Source of the DNA: Rubritalea squalenifaciens DSM 18772
GTDB lineage: Bacteria > Verrucomicrobiota > Verrucomicrobiia > Verrucomicrobiales > Akkermansiaceae
Reading direction: 5' to 3'
Assembly (NCBI RefSeq): GCF_900141815.1
Contig: NZ_FQYR01000003.1
Coordinates: forward strand, 930,001 to 994,000
Length of the DNA stretch: 64,000 nucleotides
The notes beneath the pieces are model-generated. The model was not told the DNA's origin and did not search any database. It saw only the letters and a list, made by a program, of their open reading frames with translations. Position numbers and translations under genes: made by a program. Below, one piece after another: positions 33,949 to 45,100 of the stretch (positions are counted from its first letter, which is position 1; each line of letters starts with the position of its first letter).

Positions 33949-35337
33949 ATGCGGACTTTACTCATTTATCTGCTAGGCATCACCAGTCTATTCGCAGCCC
34001 CAACGCGTTCAAATTCCTTTCCGGAAGCTTTGAGCACAGCAAAATCCACCAAGACTCCGGTGGCCGTTTTGCTGTATGCAAGCAGCTGGCATTTGGCCAG
34101 CAAGCGCTTTCACGACCAACTCTGGCAAGCTGAGCCTTTTACCAAGGAGCTAAGGTCTTCAGTCATCTTGACCCAAATTGATGTCCCTCAGCTATTAGAT
34201 AAAGAAGAGGCGAAAAAGTTTTCTGCATCCAACAAAGGCTGGAACCAGAAAGCCATCAAATCCTATCCAGCAATCCAGCTCTACTCTCCTGACGGCTTTC
34301 TCCTGAAAACCTATCAAGGAAGAGAACTCCGGGTACTCACATCCCCCCTCGCGCTGGCTGCCCACATTGATAAAGTTGTCGCTGAATCGATGACCAGAGA
34401 CTCCCTCCTCGCTCAAATCAAAAAGGCTCGCGAGACGAAAAACTCTGAGAAGGAAGCCGCTTTGTTAGCCAAGAGAGCAGGACTTACCATCAATCAGGAA
34501 GCAAAGATGGTAGAACAACTCCTGAATGCGGACCCCAAGGATCAATCCGGCTGGCAAGCTCGCCTTTCATTCAAAGGATGGGACTTCGTTCGCCACATCT
34601 CTGATCTCATTTCCAAGGAGGAGACGGACAAGGCCATGCGTGAGGTAGACAGCATGCTGAAATCCGATGCCTATACATTAGAACAAAGAGTACTCATCCT
34701 CGGAGCTAAAGGGCGCATCCTCGTGGCGCAGAACAAACTGGAGGAGGCTTGGTCCTATTTCAATAAAGCCTATGAAACCGCGCCAGATAGCGCCGAGGCC
34801 ATTGCCATGCTCGACTATGGACGCCATCAAGCAGGCATCCCGTTACGTCTGGCATTCCCTGATGGCTCACCGTTCAATGACAATTACTATGGCAACAATC
34901 TAACCAAGGACAATGCCACCTACACCACTTCATCTTCAGAGGGAAACACCTCCGATCACGACACGCTCTTTTCTGGCCGTTATGCCAAGCAAGGCTTTGC
35001 CTTCCACACCAAGAAAGAAGCACGTCCCCATATCGTCATCGACTTGAAACACAAGGCCTCCATCAATGCCATCCATATTGTCAACAGACACCGACGCCTT
35101 CACGAACGTGCAGCTAGCCTAGCTGTCTGGATTTCTGATGATTCTACTAACTGGTCAAAAGTCTGGTCAGCAGATGGCGCCAAGGCAGAATGGAATATTA
35201 TTCTCAATAAAGAGGGCTCGAAAGCACCAACAGGCAAGTTCCTGAAGATCGGACTAGATAGTGACCAGCCCGAACACTTGCACCTGCAAGCTGTAGACGT
35301 ATTGGGTGAATTCCTCAAATCGACTAACATTCCATAG
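33949..35337 (+). CDS. Exported thioredoxin-fold protein with discoidin domain
   Basis: A 462-residue secreted protein with a signal peptide ending at SLFAAPT. Residues ~20-145 look like a thioredoxin fold (TPVAVLLYASSWHLASKRF, SYPAIQLYSPDGFLLKTY), but the usual CxxC active site is absent: SSWHLAS stands in its place, so it is unlikely to be a redox enzyme. A helical TPR-like middle follows, and then a discoidin domain (ARPHIVIDLKHKASINAIHI, SLAVWISDDSTNWSKVW). It starts 33 bp after another discoidin protein on the same strand, so the two are probably co-expressed and may bind the same surface polymer. Confidence 0.7.
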   Translation: MRTLLIYLLGITSLFAAPTRSNSFPEALSTAKSTKTPVAVLLYASSWHLASKRFHDQLWQAEPFTKELRSSVILTQIDVPQLLDKEEAKKFSASNKGWNQKAIKSYPAIQLYSPDGFLLKTYQGRELRVLTSPLALAAHIDKVVAESMTRDSLLAQIKKARETKNSEKEAALLAKRAGLTINQEAKMVEQLLNADPKDQSGWQARLSFKGWDFVRHISDLISKEETDKAMREVDSMLKSDAYTLEQRVLILGAKGRILVAQNKLEEAWSYFNKAYETAPDSAEAIAMLDYGRHQAGIPLRLAFPDGSPFNDNYYGNNLTKDNATYTTSSSEGNTSDHDTLFSGRYAKQGFAFHTKKEARPHIVIDLKHKASINAIHIVNRHRRLHERAASLAVWISDDSTNWSKVWSADGAKAEWNIILNKEGSKAPTGKFLKIGLDSDQPEHLHLQAVDVLGEFLKSTNIP

Positions 35338-35355
35338 AATCCTCTTTTCAAGGAA

Positions 35356-35383
35356 GCATGCTGAGTTCAGTTTCTCAGCATGC
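35356..35383 (+). promoter_or_regulatory. Hairpin that contains the start codon of the DUF2059 gene
   Basis: GCATGCTGAG (35356-35365) and CTCAGCATGC (35374-35383) form a perfect 10-bp stem with an 8-nt loop. The ATG at 35380-35382 is inside the right arm. The only good Shine-Dalgarno sequence (AAGGAAG, 35350-35356) lies 23 nt upstream at the left foot of the stem. The fold should hide the start codon, or bring the ribosome site near it. Confidence 0.6.
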
Positions 35384-35862
35384 GATTCATAACATCTCTG
35401 CTCGTCCTCTCGTTCACACTCAGCAATCTTGCTCATGCCGAGGACAAAGCTCCCCCATCTGCTGCAGAAGAGCTGGTTAACTTGATCGATTTGGAGGGCA
35501 CTATGAGGGATTCCACCTCAACAGCATTCAAGCCCTACCTCGACCAACTCAAGCAGCAGGGATATGCAGAAGAAACTGTCAAAAAGATCGAAGTAGCCTC
35601 TCAGAACTATTTCGACCAAATTGCGACTGATCCAGGCCTCCATAGAGAAATCGTAGGACTCTACAGCAAAAACTTCACCGAAGCAGAGCTGCGCGAACTG
35701 ATCCATTTTTACCAGACTCCACTGGGACAGAAGACCTTGAAATGCCTTCCCTTGCTGATGCAGGACAGCATGAACCTCGGGCAAAAGTATGCGTTAAAGT
35801 ATGCGGAGAACTACAAGGCAGAGGTGCAAAAAATCATGGAGGCCGATAAAGAGGCAAAGTAA
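35380..35862 (+). CDS. DUF2059-domain exported protein
   Basis: A 160-residue secreted protein with a signal peptide (cleavage near LAHAED). The mature part is alpha-helical and contains the DUF2059 pattern in the second half: VGLYSKNFTEAELRELIHFY followed by QTPLGQKTLKCLPLLMQDS. Proteins with this domain are widespread in periplasms; the molecular function is unknown. It follows the two discoidin proteins on the same strand, but a hairpin that hides the start codon separates it, so it may be translated under separate control. Confidence 0.82.
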   Translation: MRFITSLLVLSFTLSNLAHAEDKAPPSAAEELVNLIDLEGTMRDSTSTAFKPYLDQLKQQGYAEETVKKIEVASQNYFDQIATDPGLHREIVGLYSKNFTEAELRELIHFYQTPLGQKTLKCLPLLMQDSMNLGQKYALKYAENYKAEVQKIMEADKEAK

Positions 35863-35971
35863 ACAAGCCCACCATCCCCCCACTTAGCGAGCTCAACAGC
35901 AGTGCTCGCTGTAAACAAATCTACATAAGGGGACATTGTAACACACCCCTCTGAGTACACAGACTTTCTAC

Positions 35972-36003
35972 AAAAAAAAGGGTATCCCATGTGGATACCC
36001 TTT
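35972..36003 (-). terminator. Rho-independent terminator of acnB
   Basis: On the minus strand, AAAGGGTATCC pairs with GGATACCCTTT across a 5-nt loop, followed by a T run. It is located 37 bp after the acnB stop. Confidence 0.92.
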
Positions 36004-36039
36004 GAAATTTGTGAGCTAGACTACTCTTCGAAGGAGCAT

Positions 36040-38814
36040 CTATGCGCTGAGTTCTGCAATAGGCGGGGCAAATGTTGTCAGCTTGATACCTGTAACAGCG
36101 GCCTGGTATTCCTCCATATTAGGAATTCTACCAAGGATGGCTGAGAGCACGACCACAGGAGTGGAAGCAAGGAGTGATTCACCCTTCTTACGATCAGAAT
36201 CTGCCACCACACGACCTTGGAAGAGACGTGTAGATGTCGCCATGACGGTGTCACCTTTCTCTGCCTTCTCCTGGTTACCCATGCAGAGGTTACAGCCCGG
36301 ACGCTCAAGATACATCATGTTCTCGTACTCTGTACGAGCTGTGCTCTTTGGAGCGTTGTCGTCGAATTCGAAACCAGAGTACTTCTGCAGAATATCCCAG
36401 TCACCCTCGGCCTTAAGCTCATCGATGATGTTGTATGTAGGTGCGGCAACTACCAGAGGTGCATTGAACTTCACCTCACCCTGCTGCGCTTCCAGATTCT
36501 TGAGCATCTGAGCCACGATCTTAAGGTCACCTTTGTGGACCATGCAGGAACCCACGAAGCCGAGATCCACAGTTTTCTCACCACCATAGAAGTCGAGCTG
36601 TCTGATGGTATCGTGAGTGTAACGCTTAGAAACGTCCTCATTGTTTACATCCGGATCAGCAATCATTGGCTGAACGATCTTATCAAGATCTACAACAAAC
36701 TCAGCTGAATACTTGGCGTTCGTATCAGGAGTCAGCGCAGGCTTCTCACCAGACTTGATCTCTGCGATGCGCTTGTCTGCTCTACCGATCAGACCCTGGA
36801 GAACCTTGGCGTCGTTGTCCATGCCCTTGTCGATCATGATCTGGATGCGGCTCTTAGCAATCTCAAGTGACTCGATCAGAGTCTCGTCCTGGGAAATGCA
36901 GATAGAGGCTTTTGCCTTCATCTCAGCAGTCCAGTCTGTGAATGTGAAGGCCTGGTCAGCGAGGAGAGTACCGATGTGCACCTCAATGATTCTGCCCTGG
37001 AATACGTTCTCACCACCAAACTGCTGAAGCATTTGTGCCTGAGTAGCGTGAACGACATCACGGAAGTCCATGTGATCCTGCATAGTTCCCTTAAAGGTCA
37101 CCTTCACGGATTCTGGGATCGGCATTGTCGCCTCACCTGTAGCAAGTGCCAAGGCAACCGTACCAGAGTCAGCACCAAATGCTACACCCTTGGACATTCT
37201 TGTGTGGGAGTCACCACCGATAATGATTGCCCAGTCATCCACTGTCAGGTCGTTGAGAACCTTGTGAATCACGTCAGTCATGGCATGATACTCGCCTTTA
37301 GGGTCACGTGCTGTGATCAGACCGAAGTTGTGCATGAAGCTCATCAACCTTGGAATGTTCGCCTGAGCTTTCTTGTCCCATACAGAGGCAGTGTGGCAGC
37401 CGGACTGGTAGGCACCGTCTACGGTAGGAGAAATGACTGTCGCAGCCATCGCTTCCAACTCCTGAGAGGTCATCAGACCTGTGGTGTCCTGTGAGCCTAC
37501 GATGTTCACTTTGACACGAACGTCTGAGCCTGCGTGCAGCACCATGCCTTCAGGAGCACCTACTACATTTCTGTTGAAAATTTTCTCAACAGCTGTGAGG
37601 CCCTGGCCTTCGTGAGAGATTTCTTTGGAAGGAGCGTATACTGGTGCTGCTTCTACACCAAGGATGCTTGCCGCCAGTGACTGGAGCTTCTTACCGAAGA
37701 CAACTGCGTAGGAACCACCTGCTCTGATAAACTCAACCTTCTGAGGTGTGAGAGCTGAGGAAATGTCCACCAACTCCTTATTGCCTTCACCATAGAGCTT
37801 CTTGTCCGTGGTGTTGATAGTCAGAATTGTGCCTGTATCCACGGAATAGGCCTGCTCGAGAACTGGCTCACCATTCTCGTCGACCACTACTTTACCGTCT
37901 GCATCGACCTTCTTGACCCAGTTTTTCAGGTCAATCCCGATACCACCAGTAACACCAACGGTTGTCAGGAAGATTGGAGAAATGCCGTTCGTACCGGCAA
38001 CAACTGGAGAAATGTTCACGAATGGCACGTACGGGCTAGCCTGCATACCTGCCCAGAGAGCTACGTTATTGATACCAGACATTCTGGAAGAACCTACGCC
38101 CATGGTACCCTTCTCAGCGATCAGCATGACGCGCTTGTCTGGGTGAGCGGCCTGAAGCTCGGAGATTTCCTCCTGAGCCTGCTCAGAGATGAAGCACTTA
38201 CCGTGCAGCTCACGGTCTGAGCGTGAGTGAGCTTCGCCACCTGGAGAAAGCAAATCGGTAGAAATGTCACCTTCACCTGCGATGTAGGTCACTACCTTGA
38301 TTTCTTCGGGTACCGCTGGAAGCTTTGTGTAAAACTCAGCGCTCGCGTAGCTCTCAAGAATCTCCTTGGCGATTGGATTGCCAGCTTTGAAGGCTGCTTC
38401 CAGTCTATCGGTGTCCGCATCATAAAGGAAAACCTGAGTCTTCAGAACTTCAGCAGCCTGCTTGGCGGTTGCCTCGTCATCAGCCAGTGCCAAGTCGAGA
38501 AGCACCTCGATAGATGGGCCACCCTTCATGTGAGACAGAAGCTCAAAGGCAAATTCTGGAGTAATCTCCTCCACAACTGATTCACCGAGAATGATCTCCT
38601 TCAGGAAAGCCGCTTTCACGCCTGCCGCGCTGGTCGTACCCGGCAGCACATTGTAGATCAAAAACTTAAGAGAGTCACTTCTGTGCTCATTGTTCAGATC
38701 TTTGATCTGCTCGATGATTTCCGCCAGCAGCTCACCGCTGTCAATAGGCTTAGGGTGGAGCCCCTCGCTCTTTCTTTCTTCGATCTCCTTGATGTAATCC
38801 GTGTAAAATTTCAT
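36040..38814 (-). CDS. acnB: Aconitate hydratase B / 2-methylisocitrate dehydratase
   Basis: The AcnB-type aconitase of the TCA cycle, interconverting citrate and isocitrate through a [4Fe-4S] cluster. The N terminus, YTDYIKEIEERKSEGLHPKP, is the typical AcnB HEAT-like start. MLIAEKGTMGVGSSRMSG belongs to the swivel domain, which comes before the catalytic core in AcnB, unlike AcnA. Cluster Cys residues are in GFVGSCMVHKG and ERPGCNLCMGNQ. The frame extends 12 codons upstream to 38850; I favour the Met at 38814 because homologues begin with the helix that follows. Divergent from acnA, with a ~140-bp shared promoter region. Confidence 0.93.
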   Translation of the reverse strand: MKFYTDYIKEIEERKSEGLHPKPIDSGELLAEIIEQIKDLNNEHRSDSLKFLIYNVLPGTTSAAGVKAAFLKEIILGESVVEEITPEFAFELLSHMKGGPSIEVLLDLALADDEATAKQAAEVLKTQVFLYDADTDRLEAAFKAGNPIAKEILESYASAEFYTKLPAVPEEIKVVTYIAGEGDISTDLLSPGGEAHSRSDRELHGKCFISEQAQEEISELQAAHPDKRVMLIAEKGTMGVGSSRMSGINNVALWAGMQASPYVPFVNISPVVAGTNGISPIFLTTVGVTGGIGIDLKNWVKKVDADGKVVVDENGEPVLEQAYSVDTGTILTINTTDKKLYGEGNKELVDISSALTPQKVEFIRAGGSYAVVFGKKLQSLAASILGVEAAPVYAPSKEISHEGQGLTAVEKIFNRNVVGAPEGMVLHAGSDVRVKVNIVGSQDTTGLMTSQELEAMAATVISPTVDGAYQSGCHTASVWDKKAQANIPRLMSFMHNFGLITARDPKGEYHAMTDVIHKVLNDLTVDDWAIIIGGDSHTRMSKGVAFGADSGTVALALATGEATMPIPESVKVTFKGTMQDHMDFRDVVHATQAQMLQQFGGENVFQGRIIEVHIGTLLADQAFTFTDWTAEMKAKASICISQDETLIESLEIAKSRIQIMIDKGMDNDAKVLQGLIGRADKRIAEIKSGEKPALTPDTNAKYSAEFVVDLDKIVQPMIADPDVNNEDVSKRYTHDTIRQLDFYGGEKTVDLGFVGSCMVHKGDLKIVAQMLKNLEAQQGEVKFNAPLVVAAPTYNIIDELKAEGDWDILQKYSGFEFDDNAPKSTARTEYENMMYLERPGCNLCMGNQEKAEKGDTVMATSTRLFQGRVVADSDRKKGESLLASTPVVVLSAILGRIPNMEEYQAAVTGIKLTTFAPPIAELSA

Positions 38815-38991
38815 GGTTTGCGTGCGCGCAGTCTCCACTTCATATTTCATATTTCAAGAACATTTCCATGCTATGACCCACCCGACTGAAACAATTTAAA
38901 TGGATGTTTGTTTCTGCCGCTTTTCTGGGTAAAGTTAGATTAATCAGCACAAACGTAACTTAGACTAAATAAAAAGAACGTAATTAAGACT

Positions 38992-41862
38992 ATGGCATTA
39001 GATACTATCAGAACTTTCCAAACCGGCTCAGGCCAAGAAGGCAAGTACAACTCCCTCCCTGCTCTCCAAGAGCAAGGCTTCGACAAGATCAGCCGCCTAC
39101 CAGTCTCCATCCGAATCGTGCTGGAGTCCCTACTCCGCAACTGCGATGGCCGAAAAGTCACCGAAGAGGACGTAAAGAATCTGGCCAACTGGAATGCTGC
39201 GGCCCCAGGAAATTACGAAGTACCATTCACGGTAGCCCGTGTCGTCCTCCAGGACTTTACCGGAGTACCACTGGTTGTAGACCTCGCAGCCATGCGTAAT
39301 GCAGCTGCAGAGACTGGTGCAGACCCTGCTGTCGTCGAGCCACTCGTCCCAGTCGATCTCGTGATTGACCACTCTGTTCAGGTGGACTTTGCTGGTTCCC
39401 AGCAAGCGCTCAATCGCAACCTTCAGATCGAGTTCATCCGCAACAAGGAGCGTTACGAATTCCTCAAATGGGGTCAGCAAGCTTTTGATACTTTCAGCGT
39501 AGTACCTCCGGGCATCGGTATTGTTCACCAGGTCAACCTTGAGTACCTAGCCAAAGGTGTTCTGGAGAAAGAAGGCACTTACTACTTCGACTCCCTCGTG
39601 GGCACAGACTCCCACACCACCATGATCAACGGCCTAGGAGTCGTCGGTTGGGGTGTTGGCGGCATTGAGGCTGAAGCGGCCATGCTCGGCCAGCCTGTCA
39701 CCTTCCTCGTACCTGAAGTAGTTGGAGTGTACCTCCACGGTGAACTCGCTGAGGGAGTGACTGCGACAGACCTCACGCTCCGTATTACCGAGATCCTTCG
39801 AGCCCACGGCGTGGTAGGCAAGTTCGTCGAGTTCTACGGTCCAGGTGCGAAGGCGCTCTCCCTTCCCGACCGCGCAACCATCGCCAACATGGCTCCCGAA
39901 TACGGCGCTACCATGGGATTCTTCCCTGTTGACGAGGAGTCCGTTTCCTATCTCCGCGGCACAGGTCGCTCCAAGGAGATCTGTGAAACTGTCGAAAATT
40001 ATTTCAAGGCTCAGGAAATGTGGGGCATTCCTGAAAAAGGCGAAATCGATTACACAGACGATCTCGAACTAGACCTCGCATCCGTGGTGCCTGCTGTATC
40101 TGGACCTAAGCGGCCGCAAGACCGTATCGACGTGCCAGACCTCGGCAACAAGTTTAACGAGCTCTTCACCGCGTCCACAGCCGATGGCGGTTTCGGCCGC
40201 ACTGAGGACACACGTAACATCAGCGTAGACATCCACATGCCGGAGCCGGCAGGTGTCGCTATTGGCTCCCTTCTCGACGACTTCACCCCAGGAGCTGAGA
40301 TGGACAAAGCTGAAATGACCACCAACCGCCCTACACCCGATGCTGTAGACGCAGCTGAAGCCTTTGATCCAATTGATACCCAACTCAAGCACGGCTCCGT
40401 GCTCATCGCGGCAATCACCTCTTGCACCAACACCTCCAATCCAAGTGTGATGCTTGCCTCTGGTCTGGTTGCCAAGAAAGCCAATGCCCTTGGTCTGACT
40501 GTGCCACCTTACGTAAAGACATCCCTCGGCCCGGGATCCCGTGTGGTGACTGACTATCTAAATAAGACAGGCCTGCAGACTGAACTCGACCAACTCGGCT
40601 TCCAGACCGTCGGCTATGGCTGTACCACCTGTATCGGCAACTCCGGCCCACTTCACCCGGCTATCGAGGGCGCGATTAAGGAAGGAGATCTCGTATGCGC
40701 ATCCGTACTCTCAGGTAACCGCAACTTTGAAGCACGAGTCCACGGCTCCATCCGTGCGAACTTCCTCATGTCCCCTCCACTCGTGGTAGCCTACGCACTT
40801 GCTGGCCGCGTCGACCTCGACCTCGCACATGACCCAATCAGCACCGACAAGAACGGCAATCTCGTTTACCTCAAGGACATCTGGCCAACCATCGACGAAC
40901 TCAAGGAAGTCATCGACTCGGCTCTCGTTCCAGAGGTCTTCAATACCCTCTACAGTAACCTCGACACCGCCAACCAGAACTGGGTCGACATCGTCTCTGA
41001 TACTGGTGACATCTACTCATGGGACGATAAATCAACTTACATCCAAAACCCGCCGTTCTTCGAAGGCTTCTCCCGGACTCCAGCCACAGAAGGTAAAGAC
41101 ATCACCGATGCTCGCCCTCTCGGAATCTTCGGCGACTCAGTAACCACAGATCACATTTCTCCAGCTGGCGCAATCGTACCCACATCTCCAGCCGGCCAAT
41201 ACCTCCTTGAGAATGGAGTGGAGAAAGCCAGCTTCAACTCCTTCGGTTCACGTCGAGGCAACGACCGCGTGATGACCCGTGGCACATTCGCCAACGTCCG
41301 CATCAAGAACACCATGTGCGAAGGCACCGAAGGCGGATACACCCAGTACTATGGACCGCAGGAAGTACCAGCTCCAGACAAGGAAATCGCACCAGTCAAC
41401 GGCGGTAAACCCGCCTTCATCTACGATGCGGCACAGGCCTACGCGAAGGATGGCACCGACCTCATCGTGATCGGCGGTGAAGACTACGGTATGGGTTCCT
41501 CACGTGACTGGGCAGCCAAGGGCACTCGTCTACTCGGAGTATCAGCCGTCATCACCAAATCCTTCGAGCGTATCCACCGCTCCAACCTCATCGGCATGGG
41601 CGTGCTGCCACTCAACTTCAAGGACAAGTCCGACTACGACAAGGTGGCAAACCTCTCTGACGCTACATTCAGCATCATCGGTCTTACTGGTGAACTGAAA
41701 GCATCCCAGAATGCGACGCTCGTGGTAAGCAAAGCTGACGGCTCCAGCTTCGAGGTACCCCTCATCGTGCGCCTCGATACCCCCGCGGAGATCGACTACT
41801 ACCTCAGCGGAGGCATTTTGCCTTATGTCCTCAACCAGATTCTCGACAACGCCGAGGCCTAA
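38992..41862 (+). CDS. acnA: Aconitate hydratase A
   Basis: An AcnA/IRP1-type aconitase of 956 residues. The start, [20 protein letters not shown], and [20 protein letters not shown] are family hallmarks; cluster Cys residues are in [13 protein letters not shown] and [13 protein letters not shown]; the C-terminal swivel has [16 protein letters not shown]. It catalyses the same TCA step as AcnB but is generally more stable to oxidation, so organisms with both often use AcnA under stress or iron limitation. It lies head-to-head with acnB and ends at a strong terminator. Confidence 0.95.
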   Translation: MALDTIRTFQTGSGQEGKYNSLPALQEQGFDKISRLPVSIRIVLESLLRNCDGRKVTEEDVKNLANWNAAAPGNYEVPFTVARVVLQDFTGVPLVVDLAAMRNAAAETGADPAVVEPLVPVDLVIDHSVQVDFAGSQQALNRNLQIEFIRNKERYEFLKWGQQAFDTFSVVPPGIGIVHQVNLEYLAKGVLEKEGTYYFDSLVGTDSHTTMINGLGVVGWGVGGIEAEAAMLGQPVTFLVPEVVGVYLHGELAEGVTATDLTLRITEILRAHGVVGKFVEFYGPGAKALSLPDRATIANMAPEYGATMGFFPVDEESVSYLRGTGRSKEICETVENYFKAQEMWGIPEKGEIDYTDDLELDLASVVPAVSGPKRPQDRIDVPDLGNKFNELFTASTADGGFGRTEDTRNISVDIHMPEPAGVAIGSLLDDFTPGAEMDKAEMTTNRPTPDAVDAAEAFDPIDTQLKHGSVLIAAITSCTNTSNPSVMLASGLVAKKANALGLTVPPYVKTSLGPGSRVVTDYLNKTGLQTELDQLGFQTVGYGCTTCIGNSGPLHPAIEGAIKEGDLVCASVLSGNRNFEARVHGSIRANFLMSPPLVVAYALAGRVDLDLAHDPISTDKNGNLVYLKDIWPTIDELKEVIDSALVPEVFNTLYSNLDTANQNWVDIVSDTGDIYSWDDKSTYIQNPPFFEGFSRTPATEGKDITDARPLGIFGDSVTTDHISPAGAIVPTSPAGQYLLENGVEKASFNSFGSRRGNDRVMTRGTFANVRIKNTMCEGTEGGYTQYYGPQEVPAPDKEIAPVNGGKPAFIYDAAQAYAKDGTDLIVIGGEDYGMGSSRDWAAKGTRLLGVSAVITKSFERIHRSNLIGMGVLPLNFKDKSDYDKVANLSDATFSIIGLTGELKASQNATLVVSKADGSSFEVPLIVRLDTPAEIDYYLSGGILPYVLNQILDNAEA

Positions 41863-42196
41863 TTCTACCATATAGACTACTCATCAAAGCGGTTGCCGTT
41901 CACACGGCAGCCGCTTTTTCATACCCACCTAGTTCAGGCCTCTTAAACATCAGAAAGTCACAAGCACTCGCCAAACTCAGACAACAGCTTGTGATTATGA
42001 GCCCATATTTAGCCAACATATAGCCCAGACATTAATCTATCGCGTTGATTTACCGCGATATCGCGCAAAAAATCAATTTTACGATGCGCCACATCAGATT
42101 CCAGCGTAATACAACCAAGCGTTTATACGTTAACAAATGAGCTCAGAAGATCCTTTAAAATGAGACTTCTCCTCACGGACACACATTGGATTAATT
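41863..42196 (+). other. Intergenic region before the sulfatase gene
   Basis: This holds the acnA terminator at its left end and, at 42054-42065, the perfect 12-bp palindrome CGCGATATCGCG, nested within a wider TTGATT/AATCAA pair. The rest is A+T rich and probably contains the sulfatase promoter. No gene was recognised. Confidence 0.6.
41888..41919 (+). terminator. Rho-independent terminator of acnA
   Basis: AGCGGTTGCCGT pairs with ACGGCAGCCGCT with one internal mismatch and a 4-nt loop, running directly into T5. Confidence 0.9.
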
Positions 42197-45100
42197 ATGT
42201 TGAAACTCCTCACTCACCTACTACTCACAGCCACTACCCTCCTTCCTGTTCTCAGCAGCGCTGATGAAACGCCCCAACCTAATATCGTATACATTTACGC
42301 TGACGACCTTGGCTGGGGGTACATTGGAGCGAACGGCCAAACTCAAGTAAAGACCCCCAACCTAAATGCCCTAGCCGATTCTGGCGTCAATTTTACACGA
42401 GGCTATGGATGCACTGTTTGCTCCCCTGCACGCTCATCTCAACAAACCGGCTTTCATCAAGGCCACACCTGGACCGATCGTAATGACCCAGATTCCTCCA
42501 AAGCCATTCGTAGTGATGACACCACCATCGGTGACGCGCTCAAGTCTGTAGGCTACCGTACAGCCTATTTCGGGAAATGGGGCTATGGGGCTGATTCAGC
42601 CCAAAATGATCCAGCTATCAACAACCCACAAACACTGCCGATCAATCACGGATACGACATAGTTCTCGCCGAGCTTCACCACGTCCGAGCTCACACATTC
42701 TTTCAGCCTACGCTATGGCGCTCGAATACAGACGATGAGACGCCGACGACAGCACTCGTCCCTAACACCATTCCGAACGACGCTACTTTACCCACTTACC
42801 CAGCCTACCAGAATGACCCAGGCTATCCTAGTACGGCCTACTGTGATGATTCCTACGCTTTCGCAGCACTTGATTTCGTCAGATCAGAAGCACAGGACAC
42901 CAGCAAACCCTTCTTCTGCCTGCTAGCCTTCCAGATTCCTCACACGCCACTAGGAAACATTACCTCACTTCCAAAATGGTTCGATGAATACAATGATGTA
43001 GCTGGCTCTGACTCATGGCCCCAAGACTCCAAAGAGTTTGCAGCTATGGTAACCAGAATGGACGCCCATATCGGCAACCTGCTCGCCGCACTGGAAGATC
43101 CGAACAACGATGGAGACAAATCTGACTCCGTCCTCGACAATACTCTCATTGTGTTTGCATCTGACAATGGAGGTCAAAGTAGTGGTGAAGCATCCAGCCC
43201 CCTCTCCTTCTTCTCAGGAAACTCTAACTTAAGAGGTGCCAAGGGCAACATTTACGAAGGCGCTATCCGCGTGCCCATGCTGATGAAATGGAAAGGCAAG
43301 CTTGCTGCTGGCAGCACCTCTTCTCAAGTGGTCGACGTGACCGACATGCTTCCCACCTTCTGCGAACTCGCTGGGGCTGATATCCCAGTTGGCCTGGACG
43401 GAGTGTCTCTGGCTCCCACCATCACTGGGGAAGGACACCAAAGAACGCGTGACTTCATTATTCACGAAGCAGGAAGCAAAGCTTCCATCATCCGTGGAAA
43501 CTACAAGCTTGTTAAGGACGGCGGCTATGCCCTCTACAACCTAGACAGCGACCCATCGGAAAGCACAGATATCTCAGCTTCTAACACGGACCTGGTCAAT
43601 GAACTGACCACTCTCCTTCTCGGAGAACGCGTCACTGAGCCTGACAACTTTGCAAATACTTACCACACATGGACTGGCGCCGACGAAGCCAGCACCTCAA
43701 ACGCCAGCAACTGGTCTGACTACGACTACTCTAACAACGGAACTTCATACCTAAGCGACTCCGGTTCCCCTCAAGCATCTTGGAGCACCAAGATGGAGAA
43801 CACGAACGCCTCTGACAATACGGCAGTGGCTGATGCCAACATCGAGACCCTAGGCATAGAGATCGAAGGCGACTCCCACCTACAAATACTGAATCTATCC
43901 AGCCACACCTTGACTGGACGCAACGAAATCCGCATCGGAGCCAAAGGCAAGGTCAGCATGGAAAACGGTACACTCGATTCCCTCCGCTGGGTTGACCTCC
44001 AGAACAAAGGTGAAATCGAGGGAAGCGGCACAATCAATGCCACATTCTATCATTCTGGCACTTACACCAATACGCCCACAACTGAAACGACCATCCCCGG
44101 CAACGGGGTGGAACTCATTCAAAATGGAGGATTCGAATCTGGTGCCGATACCGGCGGTGGAGACTACTCCTACACCACACTGGAAAACTGGACCACTGAT
44201 GGATCAAGCCCAAACAACGATGGCGCCAAGCCTAACAACGCCAAAACAGGAACGTATCGGGGCCTCATTGAGGGAAATACCTCAAATTCAAACCTAGTTC
44301 AAAATACAGGTACATCCCTGCTATCCGGTGACGTTTTCACAATCAGTTTCTGGCACAGAGGATTCAGTGGTTGGTCCACCGGAGAAGAAGCCAAAGTAAG
44401 TTTGTATTATCTGGATAACAGCAACAATCCCGTAGAAATCTTCGGTAACACCTTTGCTCTCACCAACGGAACTTGGGTTGAGGCCAGCTATACTACGACT
44501 GCTCTGTCAGACAGTAATGCTGTAGGTAAAAACCTCTACATAAGCTTAAGCCCCGCCAATGGTGCATCAGGCTTTGCCTCCTTTGATGACGTTTCTCTAA
44601 GCAGACAAGGCGAAGAGGTCACGGTCCCGTCAGCCAGAAAGCTCGTCGTGACCTCCAATTATCGCGCCTCAGAGACAGCTTCCACCGTTTTGAGCGTGGC
44701 TGGAAAGACCACTGCCGCTGTGGATTACACCCAAATTCAGGTAGCAGGCTCAGCAGCGCTCGATGGAAGCCTCTCATTGGATATCGATCCATCTTTCACA
44801 CCATCCACTGGTGATACATTTACGGTTCTCACAGCCGGTTTAATTACTGGTAAATACGCACACGCAGATGACATTATCAATGTAGGCGATCATTTCTTCA
44901 AGATCACTTACAATGCTCAAAATGTAGTCCTAGAAAAAATCGCCGCAACTGCAAATGGCACCCCTCACAGCTGGCTGGACGACAATGGTCTGAATTCAGG
45001 TGATTACGACGCGGCCGACTTAGAGGATAGTGACAATGATGGACAACCTAACTGGAAAGAGTTCATCTCAGGAACAGACCCTAACTCACCAAGCTCAGTC

